A stretch of DNA of 64,000 nt from Limosilactobacillus reuteri (GCF_003072625.1 NZ_CP027805.1:1449501-1513500), one strand, 5' to 3'; shown: positions 17,482 to 26,920, numbered from the stretch's first letter. A program made the numbers and translations. The notes: generated by a model not told the origin, from the sequence alone.

Positions 17482-19380
17482 GATAATTGATTAGTTCAAT
17501 TATCGACCTCTCACACCACCGTACGTACGGTTCCGTATACGGCGGTTCGACAACTTAATCACATTGAATTGACTGGAGCGTCTTGGACATATTCATAAGT
17601 CCGAGTTGTTCCAGTTTTCTATTAGTTAGAGAATAGCTCAAGGTCTTACTATGTGCAGTTCGCCAGTAGCCCTTTCGGGTACTAGCGAAGACATATGCAT
17701 CATGCTGGGACAGCCCCAACTTCTGTAAGTTAGTTACCTTAGTTTTAAACTTTTTCCATTGCTTCCAAATATACTGCCTTATTCGGACCCTCAACCACTT
17801 GTCAAGGCGTTGAATAAAGTTAGTTAGTTTCCCAATTGAGTAGTACTGAAGCCACCCACGCATTTTTCGATGAATTTCTTCAAACATTCTTGTCAGAGAT
17901 ATTCCACGATTACGTTTAGTTAATAACTTCAGTGCTTTCTTTACTCGTTGTTGCGATTGTTTAGCTGGACGGGCGTAGGCCCCATTGTGGTCTACACCCA
18001 ACGAAAAGCCAAGGAACTTCAACCGTAGCGGGCTACCGACTTTGGTTTTATCTGGGTTCACTTTAACTTTCAAGCGCTTTTCTAGAAACTGGGTAATGCT
18101 TCGCATTACTCGTTCTCCGGCTCGTTGACTTTTAACATAGATGTTACAATCATCCGCATAGCGCACAAAGTGGTGACCACGTCTAGTCAACTCTTTGTCC
18201 AACTCATTTAGATAGATGTTCGCCAGTAGTGGTGACAATGGCCCTCCTTGTGGGGTTCCTTTTTCACTCTTAGCGAAAAGCCCATGGTCTAAGACTCCGC
18301 TAGTTAGAAACTTACGAATGAGTCTTAGTGTCCATGGGTCATCAATATATTGTTGGAGATACTTAATCATCAAGTCATGATTAACGTTATCAAAATAGGC
18401 TTTTAGGTCTAAGTCGACAACTCTTCGATAACCTTGATTATAAAGATCTACTACTTTCGAAATAGCGTCATGGGCCCCACGGTGGGGACGGAAGCCAAAG
18501 CTATTATCAGAGAAAACACGCTCAAAGATAGGCGTAAGAATTTGGGCTACAGCTTGTTGAACCATTCGGTCCACCACCGTTGGTATTCCAAGTCTTCTTA
18601 CTCCACCATTAGGCTTCGGAATTTCTACCCGTTTGACTGGAGCTGGTTTATACTTGCCCTCACGCAAACTAGCGATCAGTTCCGTCTTATTTTCTCTGAG
18701 ATATGGTAGAAGGTCATTGACTGTCATATCATCAACGCCTGCTGCTCCTTTATTTCTCTTAACTCGCAAATAAGCCTGATTAAGGTTATTGCGATCCAAG
18801 ACCAGGTCTTGGATAGTGACACTCATACCTTTACCTTCACCATAACCGGTACTACGCGCCCTTGTGTACTTTCGGTTTTCCAAACCTATCCTCGACAAGC
18901 GGTCAGCTTGTTGTTCTGTTTTCTGCGATTGTCGCACCTGATTACACCTCCGATATAAGTTACAAGTTATTGTCGTTCAGTCCTTCATCCGATTATTCAA
19001 ACTACTATGACCTCGGCTGACTTCTGGCTTACTCAACACTGCATCACTGCATCGCTTGTTTCTGTGGAAATTAAACTTATTCCTCTTGTCGGAAACGTGT
19101 AGGCCAGATCTCCCCGGGTAAGAATATTAGCTTTCGTACCATGTCATCGTTAGCTTTACTGAAACCAATTTCGAGTAGTATTGGACTTCAACTTGTCTAG
19201 CAGCCTTATCCAGTTAATTTCAGCCTTATAGCTACTTCTTGTTCATCGATGCAGTACTTTGCCTTAGACTTCCTTCAGATTCCACCTCACGGTGGACACC
19301 CTTGTCCTCAGCTCATGGTTCCGACTACTACGGCCCATAGCGGACTTTCACCACCTAGCTAATACCCATGCCGGGCGCAC
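17482..19380 (-). mobile_element. Group II intron (about 1.9 kb) inserted after the wecB terminator
   Basis: On the minus strand the intron starts with GTGCGCCCGGCATGGGT at 19380, matching the conserved 5' end GUGYG. It contains a reverse transcriptase/maturase gene (17555-18937). It ends with a domain V helix (GAACCGCC...GGTGGT, about 17515-17549) and a domain VI hairpin (GATAATTGA / TCAATTATC, 17482-17504). The exact 3' nucleotide is uncertain by one or two bases. The 5' splice site falls directly after the T-rich foot of the wecB terminator hairpin, the target preference known for group IIC introns. The RNA domains look complete, so it may still splice. Confidence 0.88.
17555..18937 (-). 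CDS. ltrA: Group II intron reverse transcriptase/maturase
   Basis: A 460-residue intron-encoded protein that assists splicing and copies intron RNA into DNA at new sites. The reverse transcriptase domain has the blocks VEIPKPNGGVRRLGIPTVVDR (residues 104-124), FGFRPHRGAHDAI, VVDLDLKAYFDNVNH, KGTPQGGPLSPLLANIYL and the active-site YADD (260-263). It is followed by a maturase domain containing MRGWLQYYSIG. No HNH endonuclease domain is seen at the end, as in group IIC and some other classes. The start is a GTG at 18937 with GGAGGTG upstream. The gene is intact, in intron domain IV. Confidence 0.93.
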   Translation of the reverse strand: MRQSQKTEQQADRLSRIGLENRKYTRARSTGYGEGKGMSVTIQDLVLDRNNLNQAYLRVKRNKGAAGVDDMTVNDLLPYLRENKTELIASLREGKYKPAPVKRVEIPKPNGGVRRLGIPTVVDRMVQQAVAQILTPIFERVFSDNSFGFRPHRGAHDAISKVVDLYNQGYRRVVDLDLKAYFDNVNHDLMIKYLQQYIDDPWTLRLIRKFLTSGVLDHGLFAKSEKGTPQGGPLSPLLANIYLNELDKELTRRGHHFVRYADDCNIYVKSQRAGERVMRSITQFLEKRLKVKVNPDKTKVGSPLRLKFLGFSLGVDHNGAYARPAKQSQQRVKKALKLLTKRNRGISLTRMFEEIHRKMRGWLQYYSIGKLTNFIQRLDKWLRVRIRQYIWKQWKKFKTKVTNLQKLGLSQHDAYVFASTRKGYWRTAHSKTLSYSLTNRKLEQLGLMNMSKTLQSIQCD

Positions 19381-19382
19381 TA

Positions 19383-19428
19383 AAATAAACAGGTCGGTAA
19401 AAATCTCGTTTTGCCGGCCTGTTTATTG
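19383..19428. terminator. wecB terminator, the intron target
   Basis: AATAAACAGG (19385-19394 area) pairs with CCTGTTTATT (19418-19427), extended inward by CGG/CCG and A/T pairs. The wecB stop codon (19423-19425) lies inside the stem. On the minus strand the stem is followed by TTTTA and then directly by the intron. Before insertion the hairpin could also have ended the convergent flavodoxin-gtrA transcript. Confidence 0.8.
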
Positions 19429-20544
19429 TTGTGATAAGTATTTTTCAATAATTTTAAGAATCTTTTTGCTCGCGTGCCCATCCCCAAACGGTACTTCCGC
19501 CTGTTCCATCCGCCGATACTTCTTTTCATCATTTAACAATTCAAAAACTGCTTGCTGAATCGTTGTTGGATCAGTTCCAACAATTTTTACGCCTCCCAGG
19601 CTGACCGCTTCTTGACGTTCTGTTTCATCCCGTAAAAGCAAGAGGGGGCGATGCAATGCTGGAGCTCCTTCCTGCAAACCGCCTGAATCAGTTAACAGAA
19701 TCGAACTCCGGGCAGCAATATTTAAGAAATCATGATGATTTAATGGTGCAATAAGATGAATTCGGTCATGGTCTCCTAAAATATCATTAGCCAGTGATTC
19801 TTCTTCTGGATGAGGATAAACAGGAAATATCAGGTCAAGATTGTTGTTAGTCTCCACAATATCACGCATTGTATGGAAAACACGCTTCATGGGGGCACCC
19901 AGGTTATCTTTGCGCCGCATTGTCATTAATAAAATCCGATTGTCTGCTGGGATAGACTGCAGTAAAGGATGCGTAAAATCTTCTTGTAAATTATGCTTCA
20001 CGCTATCAATGGAAGTATTTCCAGTAACATAGATTCGTTTTGCCGGATGGTGCTCTTGCAACAAATTATCGCGGGCACTTGTCGTTGGCGCAAAATAAAG
20101 GTCTGCTAGATTATCTGTAAGGCGCCGATACATTTCATCAGGGAATGGCGAATACCGTTCATAAGTACGCAAACCAGCTTCAACATGGCCAAGTGAAATA
20201 TGATGATAAAAGCTAATCAAGCTGGCAGCCAAACTTGTAGTAGCATCACCAGCGACAAGGATCATATCTGGTTGTCCAGCATTAATCACATTATTTAAGT
20301 TATGCAACAGTTGGCTCAATAGTTCAACTTCATTTGTACTTGTTACGTTCGATGAATCAACACTGAAATCAATTTGGAAATTCAAATATGCCAACGTGTC
20401 GTTTAATAATTGTGAATTTCCCGTTGCAACAAGAACCGGTTGCCAGGTCGCAGGATTTTGATGCATCAATCTAATGATCGGCGCCAACTTCAAAACCTCA
20501 GCCCGCGTACCAAACAAAAACATAATCTTATATGGTGGCTGCAT
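19423..20544 (-). CDS. wecB: UDP-N-acetylglucosamine 2-epimerase (non-hydrolysing)
   Basis: A 373-residue enzyme that converts UDP-GlcNAc to UDP-ManNAc, a precursor for cell-wall polymers. It has FLFGTRAEVLKLAPIIR at the start, GHVEAGLRTYERYSPFPDEMYRRL in the middle and LLTDSGGLQEGAPAL in the C-terminal half, the usual nucleotide and active-site segments. The length is normal. The first position of the GTRPE motif variant is altered to GTRAE, a mild deviation. No partner such as UDP-ManNAc dehydrogenase is adjacent, so the pathway is not fixed. A tRNA-Arg gene lies upstream on the same strand. Confidence 0.9.
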   Translation of the reverse strand: MQPPYKIMFLFGTRAEVLKLAPIIRLMHQNPATWQPVLVATGNSQLLNDTLAYLNFQIDFSVDSSNVTSTNEVELLSQLLHNLNNVINAGQPDMILVAGDATTSLAASLISFYHHISLGHVEAGLRTYERYSPFPDEMYRRLTDNLADLYFAPTTSARDNLLQEHHPAKRIYVTGNTSIDSVKHNLQEDFTHPLLQSIPADNRILLMTMRRKDNLGAPMKRVFHTMRDIVETNNNLDLIFPVYPHPEEESLANDILGDHDRIHLIAPLNHHDFLNIAARSSILLTDSGGLQEGAPALHRPLLLLRDETERQEAVSLGGVKIVGTDPTTIQQAVFELLNDEKKYRRMEQAEVPFGDGHASKKILKIIEKYLSQQ

Positions 20545-20569
20545 TAATGACTCTCCCTTCAGCTTTTAA

Positions 20570-20613
20570 TAAAAAAGACGTAATCACTAAACAAAGCAAT
20601 CACGTCGACAGTG
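20570..20613 (-). terminator. Terminator after tRNA-Arg
   Basis: The minus strand reads GACGTGATT-loop-AATCACT/ATTACGTC and then six T (complement of AAAAAAGACGT at 20573). It stands 11 bases beyond the tRNA 3' end, just upstream of wecB. Confidence 0.65.
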
Positions 20614-20623
20614 CATTATCAAA

Positions 20624-20696
20624 TGGTCCCATCCGGATTTGAACCGGAATCGACCGCTTAGGAGGCGGATGTACTATCCAATTATACTATAGGACC
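20624..20696 (-). tRNA. tRNA-Arg (anticodon CCU)
   Basis: A 73-base cloverleaf on the minus strand. The acceptor GGTCCTA pairs with TGGGACC and leaves discriminator A. The D arm is GTATAATTGGATAGTAC. The anticodon loop is CTCCTAA with anticodon CCT, so it reads AGG arginine codons. The T arm CCGG-TTCAAAT-CCGG is perfect. CCA is not encoded. It has its own terminator and lies between the helicase and wecB genes. Confidence 0.95.
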
Positions 20697-20755
20697 AAAC
20701 TAAAGAATATTATCGCATTTACGAAGGATTTCGTAAAGACGGTAATTATTCTTTT

Positions 20756-22057
20756 TTAGTTTTCGTTATTTTTACGACGATGCTTCAAACGAATTCCTTT
20801 ATTTTTGCGATTCTTTTTCTTTCGCCGTTTCTTTGGCTTAGAGAATCCACTGAGAGTTTGATTCATCTTTTTATGGGTTTCCCCACTTAATTGTTCTTTT
20901 TGCAAGTGACGACTAGCCTGCTTTTTGATTGAAACCACCCGTTGACCCTCTTCTGGTTTCTGGTTGGTTAATTTATTATCACCAATGTAGAGCTTAGTTA
21001 GTTCATAATCACTATCAGCAAGCAGCTTCTTAAGGTCACGAATATCATGATCATCACCTAAACTAAGTGCTAACCCTGGTTCTCCCTGTCGCCCAGTACG
21101 GCCAACCCGATGAATATAGGTATTGAGCGATGTCGGCAAGTCAAAGTTAATAACGGCAGGCAATTTAGGAATATCAATCCCCCGGGCTGCCAAATCCGTT
21201 GTCAATAATAACTTAATTTGCCGTTTCCGAAACATCCGCATTGCTTTTTCACGTTGTACTTGTTTCTGTCTACCACCCAAAGTATCTACCGCAACATGTT
21301 CGTGCCACAACCGACTTGCAGCATAGTTAAGGGTACGGGTACTGTTGAAGAAGACAAGCGCCCGAAAATCTTTAATACTCGTCAACTGGCGTAAAGTTGC
21401 TGTTTTTTGCGCATTGGTTCGTGCACTTAAGTAACCATGTTCTACCGGTCCCTGAGAAGTATCCTCATCCCGCACATCAATGGTTTCAATATCGCGACCA
21501 AACATCACGTTCAATTCGTCCAGAACAGGAGATTTGGTAGCAGAGAAGAATGCTAATTGAGTAGATAGTGGGGTTGCACGCTCAATATCTTCTACGACAG
21601 CTAAAGTATCGTCTTGAAGCATATCATCGGCTTCATCAATAACCATTGTCATTAGATGGCCGAGCTTTAAGTGGTGGTTATCAAGCATATGGAGTACCCG
21701 TCCAGGTGTCCCTACCACGATATCAGGGTGTTGGTGCAAATTCATAACTTGTCGCCGTAAATTTGCCCCCCCTGTCAGTGATTGGACGCTAACACCAATT
21801 AAAGTTGCCCATTCACGGATTACCTTGGTTGTTTGAATTGCCAATTCTTGTGAAGGTGCGAGAACCAATAATTGAGTTCCCTCGCCTGGCATAATCTTAG
21901 GCAAGATTGGCAACGTAAAAGCTAGGGTCTTTCCAGAGCCAGTCGGTGCTATTCCAAGGACAGATTGGTCAGTCTTTAATACTGGCGAAACTGCTTCTTG
22001 GATTGCTGTGGGCTGCTTGTATTTTTCATCAAAGTGTTTTTGAAATTGTTCGATCAA
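20756..22057 (-). CDS. DEAD-box RNA helicase
   Basis: A 433-residue ATP-dependent RNA helicase. Motifs in order: Q motif (FDEKYKQPTAIQEAV), Walker A APTGSGKT, TPGRVLHML, DEAD in VIDEADDML, SAT in FFSATKSP, then GRQKQVQREKAM, LLTTDLAARGID and HRVGRTGRQGEPG. All catalytic motifs are intact. The C-terminal tail is rich in lysine and arginine (KPKKRRKKKNRKNK) and likely binds RNA, as in the CshB type. It likely helps ribosome assembly or mRNA turnover at low temperature. The start at 22057 directly follows the upstream oxidoreductase gene in the same direction (11-base gap). Confidence 0.93.
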   Translation of the reverse strand: MIEQFQKHFDEKYKQPTAIQEAVSPVLKTDQSVLGIAPTGSGKTLAFTLPILPKIMPGEGTQLLVLAPSQELAIQTTKVIREWATLIGVSVQSLTGGANLRRQVMNLHQHPDIVVGTPGRVLHMLDNHHLKLGHLMTMVIDEADDMLQDDTLAVVEDIERATPLSTQLAFFSATKSPVLDELNVMFGRDIETIDVRDEDTSQGPVEHGYLSARTNAQKTATLRQLTSIKDFRALVFFNSTRTLNYAASRLWHEHVAVDTLGGRQKQVQREKAMRMFRKRQIKLLLTTDLAARGIDIPKLPAVINFDLPTSLNTYIHRVGRTGRQGEPGLALSLGDDHDIRDLKKLLADSDYELTKLYIGDNKLTNQKPEEGQRVVSIKKQASRHLQKEQLSGETHKKMNQTLSGFSKPKKRRKKKNRKNKGIRLKHRRKNNEN

Positions 22058-22068
22058 ATTAAATCATC

Positions 22069-23088
22069 CTATTCTTGATTGTTATCAGATGGGAAAACTA
22101 GTTGAGCAGATTGACGAAGGGAGTACATAACTGAGTTGACCGTCTTAGATAATTCTAACCAATGCTTGTACTTCTTCATTTCCTCTTCATCATCAGGATT
22201 GTTAAAGAGGTCTGCGAAATCATTCATTTCATCAGTCATTGAATTTTCTTCAACTGGTGCTTCGATTGGGTGCGCATTTTGGTCAGCATCATAGTAAGTA
22301 ACCTTTCGCGTATCAAAAATACTATCAAAGACTAAGGTATCCTTCAAGCCGTAAACTTCAGAATAGAGGTGAGAGTTGGCGGTCTTACCGAAGTTTAAAG
22401 TGACAGTAAATTTGTCATAGTTAAGGATTGCAACCCCTTTACCATCAACCCCGGTTTTAGTAAGAGTTGGGAAGTAAATTACAGATTCTGGTTCACCATA
22501 AATAGTAACGGCACCATAAGCAGCATATACACCGAGGTCCATTAATGCTCCCCCTGCATACTTAAGGGTAAAGATATTTGGATATGGTTCACTGCCACTA
22601 AGAACTTTGTCAAAACGCGATGAGTATTTCATTACAGTTATGGTTGCGCCTTGAACGTAATGTTCCTTCATCTCATCAACTTTCTTCAAGGCAGCTTGAT
22701 AAATCTTGGTATGGATATGACGAGCTGCTTCAACCAAACGAGCCTTAGGGTGGGCTGCTAATAATGATTCAATCGCACTGTATTCACTTGGATTTACGAA
22801 GGCTGGCTTTTCAACAATGATAAATTTATCATTTTCGATTGCTTTCCGTGCTTGTTGATAATGTAAACTATTTGGTGAAGCAATATAAACAACATCAAAG
22901 TCGCCCTCTTCAAAAAACTTATCAATGTCATCATAAAATTCAGCTGCTCCATATGGCTTACCAAACTTCTCAGCGTGCTCTAATGTCCGAGAATAGACAG
23001 CAGTCAATTCATATTTCCCAGTTGTCTTGGCCGCATCTAGCATCTGATCAGTAATAATATTTGTTCCAATAACACCAAGTTTTAGCAT
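22069..23088 (-). CDS. Gfo/Idh/MocA family oxidoreductase
   Basis: A 339-residue NAD(P)-dependent oxidoreductase. The N-terminal Rossmann fold has LGVIGTNIITDQMLDAAKTTG; YIASPNSLHYQQARKAIENDKFIIVEKPAFVNPSEY contains the EKP lysine typical of the family. The C-terminal domain has the family pattern ALMDLGVYAAYGAVTIYGEPESV. The substrate, probably a sugar or polyol derivative, cannot be deduced. It is translated from ATG 23088 with an AAGGAAGAG site, and lies 11 bases before the helicase gene. Confidence 0.9.
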   Translation of the reverse strand: MLKLGVIGTNIITDQMLDAAKTTGKYELTAVYSRTLEHAEKFGKPYGAAEFYDDIDKFFEEGDFDVVYIASPNSLHYQQARKAIENDKFIIVEKPAFVNPSEYSAIESLLAAHPKARLVEAARHIHTKIYQAALKKVDEMKEHYVQGATITVMKYSSRFDKVLSGSEPYPNIFTLKYAGGALMDLGVYAAYGAVTIYGEPESVIYFPTLTKTGVDGKGVAILNYDKFTVTLNFGKTANSHLYSEVYGLKDTLVFDSIFDTRKVTYYDADQNAHPIEAPVEENSMTDEMNDFADLFNNPDDEEEMKKYKHWLELSKTVNSVMYSLRQSAQLVFPSDNNQE

Positions 23089-23248
23089 AAAATCAACTCT
23101 TCCTTTTCAAATATTTCTTTGCTTACATTTAATTTTAACAATTATTGCGCGTTTTTAACAGAAATGAAATCTTCTGATAATAGAAATGTGTGTATAATTA
23201 GTTATGTTATAGAATGACTTATCACTTAATTGAGGGGACTGATAAAAT

Positions 23249-23611
23249 ATGAGAAAAAAAGGAATGTTACTTTTCGGCGCGGGACTAATGGCTGGACTCA
23301 CCAGTACTTTAGGGTTCAGTCGTGCGAAGAAAAGCGATAATACGATCTCGTTACCTATCTTTTATGCGGGCACATGGCAATATTACGATAAAGAACGAGA
23401 TCGCTCTCATAAAATAACCATCTCTCCTGAATTAAAGCTCGGCATCGATAACCAAATCATTCCGGCAACGGTTCAAAAAATCAAACCTGATAAGTTAGTT
23501 TTCCTTGATCGGTTTGGTTATCACATTACTATCCGGGCAAATGAACAACGGCCAGTTTCATTAACCGATGAAGCTGATGACCAAGTTTATACTATTCAAT
23601 CATTAAAATAA
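23249..23611 (+). CDS. DUF4828 family protein
   Basis: A 120-residue protein that resembles DUF4828 proteins of lactobacilli. The N-terminus ([23 protein letters not shown]) is a hydrophobic anchor or signal-like segment. The rest is a small beta-rich domain: [23 protein letters not shown], then [14 protein letters not shown]. The function is unknown. The ATG lies behind TGAGGGGACTG. A TATAAT box at 23193-23198 could be its promoter. A hairpin terminator follows the stop. Confidence 0.75.
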   Translation: MRKKGMLLFGAGLMAGLTSTLGFSRAKKSDNTISLPIFYAGTWQYYDKERDRSHKITISPELKLGIDNQIIPATVQKIKPDKLVFLDRFGYHITIRANEQRPVSLTDEADDQVYTIQSLK

Positions 23612-23616
23612 TGTTG

Positions 23617-23644
23617 GCGCTGTAAGACAGCGTTTTTTCTTTTT
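23617..23644 (+). terminator. Terminator after the DUF4828 gene
   Basis: CGCTGT-AAG-ACAGCG (23622-23636) followed by TTTTTTCTTTTT. It lies between convergent genes and may act mainly on the plus strand. Confidence 0.8.
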
Positions 23645-23647
23645 AAA

Positions 23648-24223
23648 TTATTTTTGAGTGTACTGACGATGTGCCGGTGCTTTATAATTTTGCATAAATG
23701 CCAAAATCTGGTCAAACTGGTCGCTAAAACAGATACTATTTAGATAAGGATCTTCTACAAAGCCCGCCTTATTCATTTGCTTAAATAGATCGTTTAACGA
23801 ATCATAAAAACCATTAAAGTTGTAAAAAGCAACTGGCTTATGATTATCCCCAACTGTTGTCCATGAAGCAGCTTCGGTAATTTCCTCTAGTGTCCCAAAG
23901 CCGCCGGGAAAAGCTAACAATCCATCTGCAAGGTTCATCATCGTTTGCTTGCGAATATCCATATTAGGGACAATTCTTACATCGGTTAATTCGTTATAGA
24001 TAGCTCCACGTTCAGCTAATTCAGTAGTAATTACCCCGTGAACAATGCCCCCATTTCGCAAGACTGTCCGAGCAAGGGTTCCCATCAAGCCAAACGCACC
24101 GGCACCATAAACCAATTCAATATCGTGTTGGACTAGCCATTCACCAAATCGTTGTGCTTCACGATTAAACGCCGGATTATTTCCATCACGCGCACCACAA
24201 TAAACTGCAATTCGTTTAATCAT
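23648..24223 (-). CDS. LOG family protein (TIGR00730)
   Basis: A 191-residue Rossmann-like protein of the LOG/YgdH family, which includes cytokinin riboside 5'-monophosphate phosphoribohydrolases and bacterial nucleotide hydrolases. The signature PGGFGTLEEITEA (around residues 104-116) and VYGAGAFGLMGTLA are present. In bacteria the enzyme probably cleaves AMP-like nucleotides to base and ribose phosphate, but the real substrate is not known. The stop and start of the neighbouring dehydrogenase gene are four bases apart, so they form an operon. Confidence 0.9.
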   Translation of the reverse strand: MIKRIAVYCGARDGNNPAFNREAQRFGEWLVQHDIELVYGAGAFGLMGTLARTVLRNGGIVHGVITTELAERGAIYNELTDVRIVPNMDIRKQTMMNLADGLLAFPGGFGTLEEITEAASWTTVGDNHKPVAFYNFNGFYDSLNDLFKQMNKAGFVEDPYLNSICFSDQFDQILAFMQNYKAPAHRQYTQK

Positions 24224-24227
24224 ACAA

Positions 24228-25151
24228 CTACTCCCCTTTAATATTTTTTAGAGAATCTAATTGATGCTTAATTGTTGCTGCCGCACTCTTAATCTCTTCT
24301 TCTTCTAATGGGTAAAGTTTTAAGAGAAGAAGATTACCAATCCCTTGCCGGCCAATCAACGCTGGAAAACTGATGTAAGTTGAATACTGTGGCTGATAAA
24401 TTGCAACTGGCAACGCTAATTGTTCATCCGCGAAAATCGCCGTAATAATTCGGAGAGTCCAGGCAGTAACAGCACTAATATTATACCCTAATCCATCAAG
24501 CGTGTACCAATTACTAAGGTTCGCCTTAATTTTAAGCTGGCTTTGGTCTAAGTGGTGACCATTGATTGCCGCGGTTAAGGGTTGGCCATTCACGCGAACA
24601 GTTGACCAAGCAAATACTTGATGACCATCATGCTGACCATAGACAAAGCCCGTTACATTGGCAGCAGCTACCTTTGCTGCTTCTGCAATTGCCCGATAGA
24701 CGCGCGCAGTTTCAACAACGGTGCCAATCCCAATTACTTGCTTTTGCGGTAAGCCAACTTTTTGCTGGAGGACAGCAGTAATTGCCTCATTAGGATTAGT
24801 AAGGTTAATTAAGATCCCACTAAAATCACTCTTAAAAATCTTATTACCAACTTGTAAGGCCTGCTGATAGCTGGTCTCAAGCTCGGCCATTGGTTGCTGC
24901 TTCATCAACGCACTCTTTCCAAAGGCGGTAATAAGGACATCCGCATCAGCTAAGGCAGCATAATCTTGAATAATTATTTTTGTATGGGTTGCCAAGACCG
25001 TCTGCGCATCATTTAAATCGGCCTGAATTGCAATTGCTAGTTGATCTTTCTTATCAATCAACACTAATTCGTCAGCTTTTCCGTTCATTACCAACTGGTT
25101 AGCTAACATTTCACCCATATGACCGAGACCAATAATTCCAATCTTTCTCAT
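24228..25151 (-). CDS. L-2-hydroxyacid dehydrogenase (lactate/malate dehydrogenase family)
   Basis: A 307-residue NAD-dependent dehydrogenase. It has the GIIGLGHMGEMLANQLVM Rossmann motif, VLIDKKDQLAIAIQADLNDA, ILINLTNPNEAITAVLQQKVGLPQKQVIGIGTVVETARV and GFVYGQHDGHQVFAWS. The last contains the active-site histidine of the lactate dehydrogenase family. The VETARV segment (not LDTAR) suggests a branch resembling L-2-hydroxyisocaproate dehydrogenase rather than the main lactate dehydrogenase. The start ATG 25151 follows AGAAAGAAGCG. It is upstream of the LOG gene in the same operon. Confidence 0.85.
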   Translation of the reverse strand: MRKIGIIGLGHMGEMLANQLVMNGKADELVLIDKKDQLAIAIQADLNDAQTVLATHTKIIIQDYAALADADVLITAFGKSALMKQQPMAELETSYQQALQVGNKIFKSDFSGILINLTNPNEAITAVLQQKVGLPQKQVIGIGTVVETARVYRAIAEAAKVAAANVTGFVYGQHDGHQVFAWSTVRVNGQPLTAAINGHHLDQSQLKIKANLSNWYTLDGLGYNISAVTAWTLRIITAIFADEQLALPVAIYQPQYSTYISFPALIGRQGIGNLLLLKLYPLEEEEIKSAAATIKHQLDSLKNIKGE

Positions 25152-25212
25152 TTTTAGCGCTTCTTTCTATTTCCCGGGAAATAACGAAAGTGAAGATAAG
25201 GTTATTACCCTA

Positions 25213-25259
25213 CTTTAAAAAGATAGAGACTAGGAAATAATCTCCTCAGTCTCTTTTAT
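25213..25259 (-). terminator. Terminator at the end of gshA
   Basis: AGAGACT-AGGA ... TCCT-AGTCTCT is a bipartite stem. On the minus strand it is followed by ATCTTTTT. It overlaps the last codons of the glutamate-cysteine ligase gene. Confidence 0.75.
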
Positions 25260-26784
25260 TTTCCTGAAAATCCTGAACTTCTGGGAAATCACTAAGAATT
25301 ACATCACGAGCACCCTTTGAGAAATCAAAAGCTGCTTGAGCATTATAGCTTTCTTGATGATTCCCTATATGTAATACTACTTGCGTTGGTTGCAAATCTA
25401 CTTGAACGCCTAACTCAATGGCAGCTTTGACCAATTGTTGAACATCATCTGAGTAAACATCGCTAATTGCTTGCAGAGGATGTTGGAAATTAATATTTTT
25501 TGTATAACGATCATTAGCAATCTTCAATCCAAATGATAATAAGTCACCATTTTCAAGTTGATCTGCTAACTGACCGCTAAGAGTTAAGGAGGGGTCATCC
25601 ACTCGTCGTTGAACGAACTTCAAAGCAAGCTGATATTCTCGCGGAGCATTAAACTCAACAATAAAGTTTTGCAATTCTGCAATTAACTGCATCGCTTCTT
25701 CATGCATCCACGGTAACTGCTCTTTCGGTTTTTGCAAGGCTACTTCATTATTCCGCTTTTTTGCTTCCGCTAAGCGTTCTTCTAAGTTATCAGGTAATGG
25801 TGAAAGAATACTATTTAAAAGCATTAATTCAAGGAAGTTAATCGTATCATCACTAATTCCTGTCCGCGACAACGGATCAAGGTCAAAATTACGAAACTCA
25901 AGATAATCAATACCTTCTTGTAAAGCCCCATCAATGTCATGCACATCATGGTTATGCCGTCGTAATCGTACTGGACCAAAGAATTCCTTCATACTATAGT
26001 AAGTGCCATTATCCATGAAGTGCTTTAGTTCTGTAAAATGCTGGTCATAGGAAGTATAGGTAACTTGCTCATTGGTGAAATTGTCATCCCCATAATCACT
26101 ACAACGCAAACTACGAACTGGCAGCTCCAAATTCTCTGGAATACTATGTGGCATATCTTCAGAAACCGGACTTGCACCATATAAGTACGTAAATAACCAT
26201 TGATAAAGGTAGAATTTTTGCGCTAGTTTAAAGTAAAGATGATTTTGAAAATCAATGCGGTTTGGATACCGGTCCGCATAAAAGCGGTGATAAATCTCGT
26301 TGATTAATCCACCATCTAAACTAAAATTAACATGAACATCCCCAAAGATTTCTTGAACAATGCCGTATTTTTTGCCTAGATAATCATGAGTCTGTTGGTC
26401 CCATTTTTTTGTAAATGCCGTTTGTAAATACTCAAGATCATGCTGATAAGTCGGTCCCGGTGCCATACTTAGCGGCCATAAGCGTTCATCACTCCGTAAA
26501 TGTGAGATAACAATTTGTTCTAACATTTTTAGTTGCCGGACTGCATTCTTAGCTCCAACAACTGGATCAGTTTCAAAGTCCATCATGTCATCCGTATAGC
26601 CTGAGTTCAAATAAATATTATATTGCCGTGAACGCAGATTTTCAGGATATGGATAACGACTTGCCCGCCCATTGGTCAAAATTCGGTGCTTCTTTGCCTC
26701 TAAACCAAACTGTGAAGAAAAAAGTTTGGCATTTAATGACGGTTCTTTTAAAGCTGCTTTAAGTTGATCATAATCGGTTCCCAT
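25246..26784 (-). CDS. gshA: Glutamate-cysteine ligase (gamma-glutamylcysteine synthetase)
   Basis: A protein of about 512 residues in the E. coli GshA-type family, which joins glutamate and cysteine in the first step of glutathione synthesis. Conserved parts include LTNGRASRYPYPENLRSR, WPLSMAPGPTYQ, DVHVNFSL, LPVRSLRCSDYGDD and DGALQEGIDYLEFRNFDLDPLS, as in this ATP-grasp-independent glutamine-synthetase-like fold. There is no fused glutathione synthetase domain, unlike GshF of streptococci. The frame is open from 26838, but ATG 26784 has GGAGGG eight bases before it and is the better start. The presence of a glutathione reductase-like gene at 34332 fits thiol metabolism. Confidence 0.88.
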   Translation of the reverse strand: MGTDYDQLKAALKEPSLNAKLFSSQFGLEAKKHRILTNGRASRYPYPENLRSRQYNIYLNSGYTDDMMDFETDPVVGAKNAVRQLKMLEQIVISHLRSDERLWPLSMAPGPTYQHDLEYLQTAFTKKWDQQTHDYLGKKYGIVQEIFGDVHVNFSLDGGLINEIYHRFYADRYPNRIDFQNHLYFKLAQKFYLYQWLFTYLYGASPVSEDMPHSIPENLELPVRSLRCSDYGDDNFTNEQVTYTSYDQHFTELKHFMDNGTYYSMKEFFGPVRLRRHNHDVHDIDGALQEGIDYLEFRNFDLDPLSRTGISDDTINFLELMLLNSILSPLPDNLEERLAEAKKRNNEVALQKPKEQLPWMHEEAMQLIAELQNFIVEFNAPREYQLALKFVQRRVDDPSLTLSGQLADQLENGDLLSFGLKIANDRYTKNINFQHPLQAISDVYSDDVQQLVKAAIELGVQVDLQPTQVVLHIGNHQESYNAQAAFDFSKGARDVILSDFPEVQDFQENKRD

Positions 26785-26920
26785 CCAAGAATCCCTCCAA
26801 TCAATCATTTTAATTTTATTCAAATTTAACCATAACACTTTTGGAACATAATAGACAATAATAACTTAATTATTTTACTGGATAATCACTTTAACATTGA
26901 TTAAAGCTTTCTGTCCTTAA

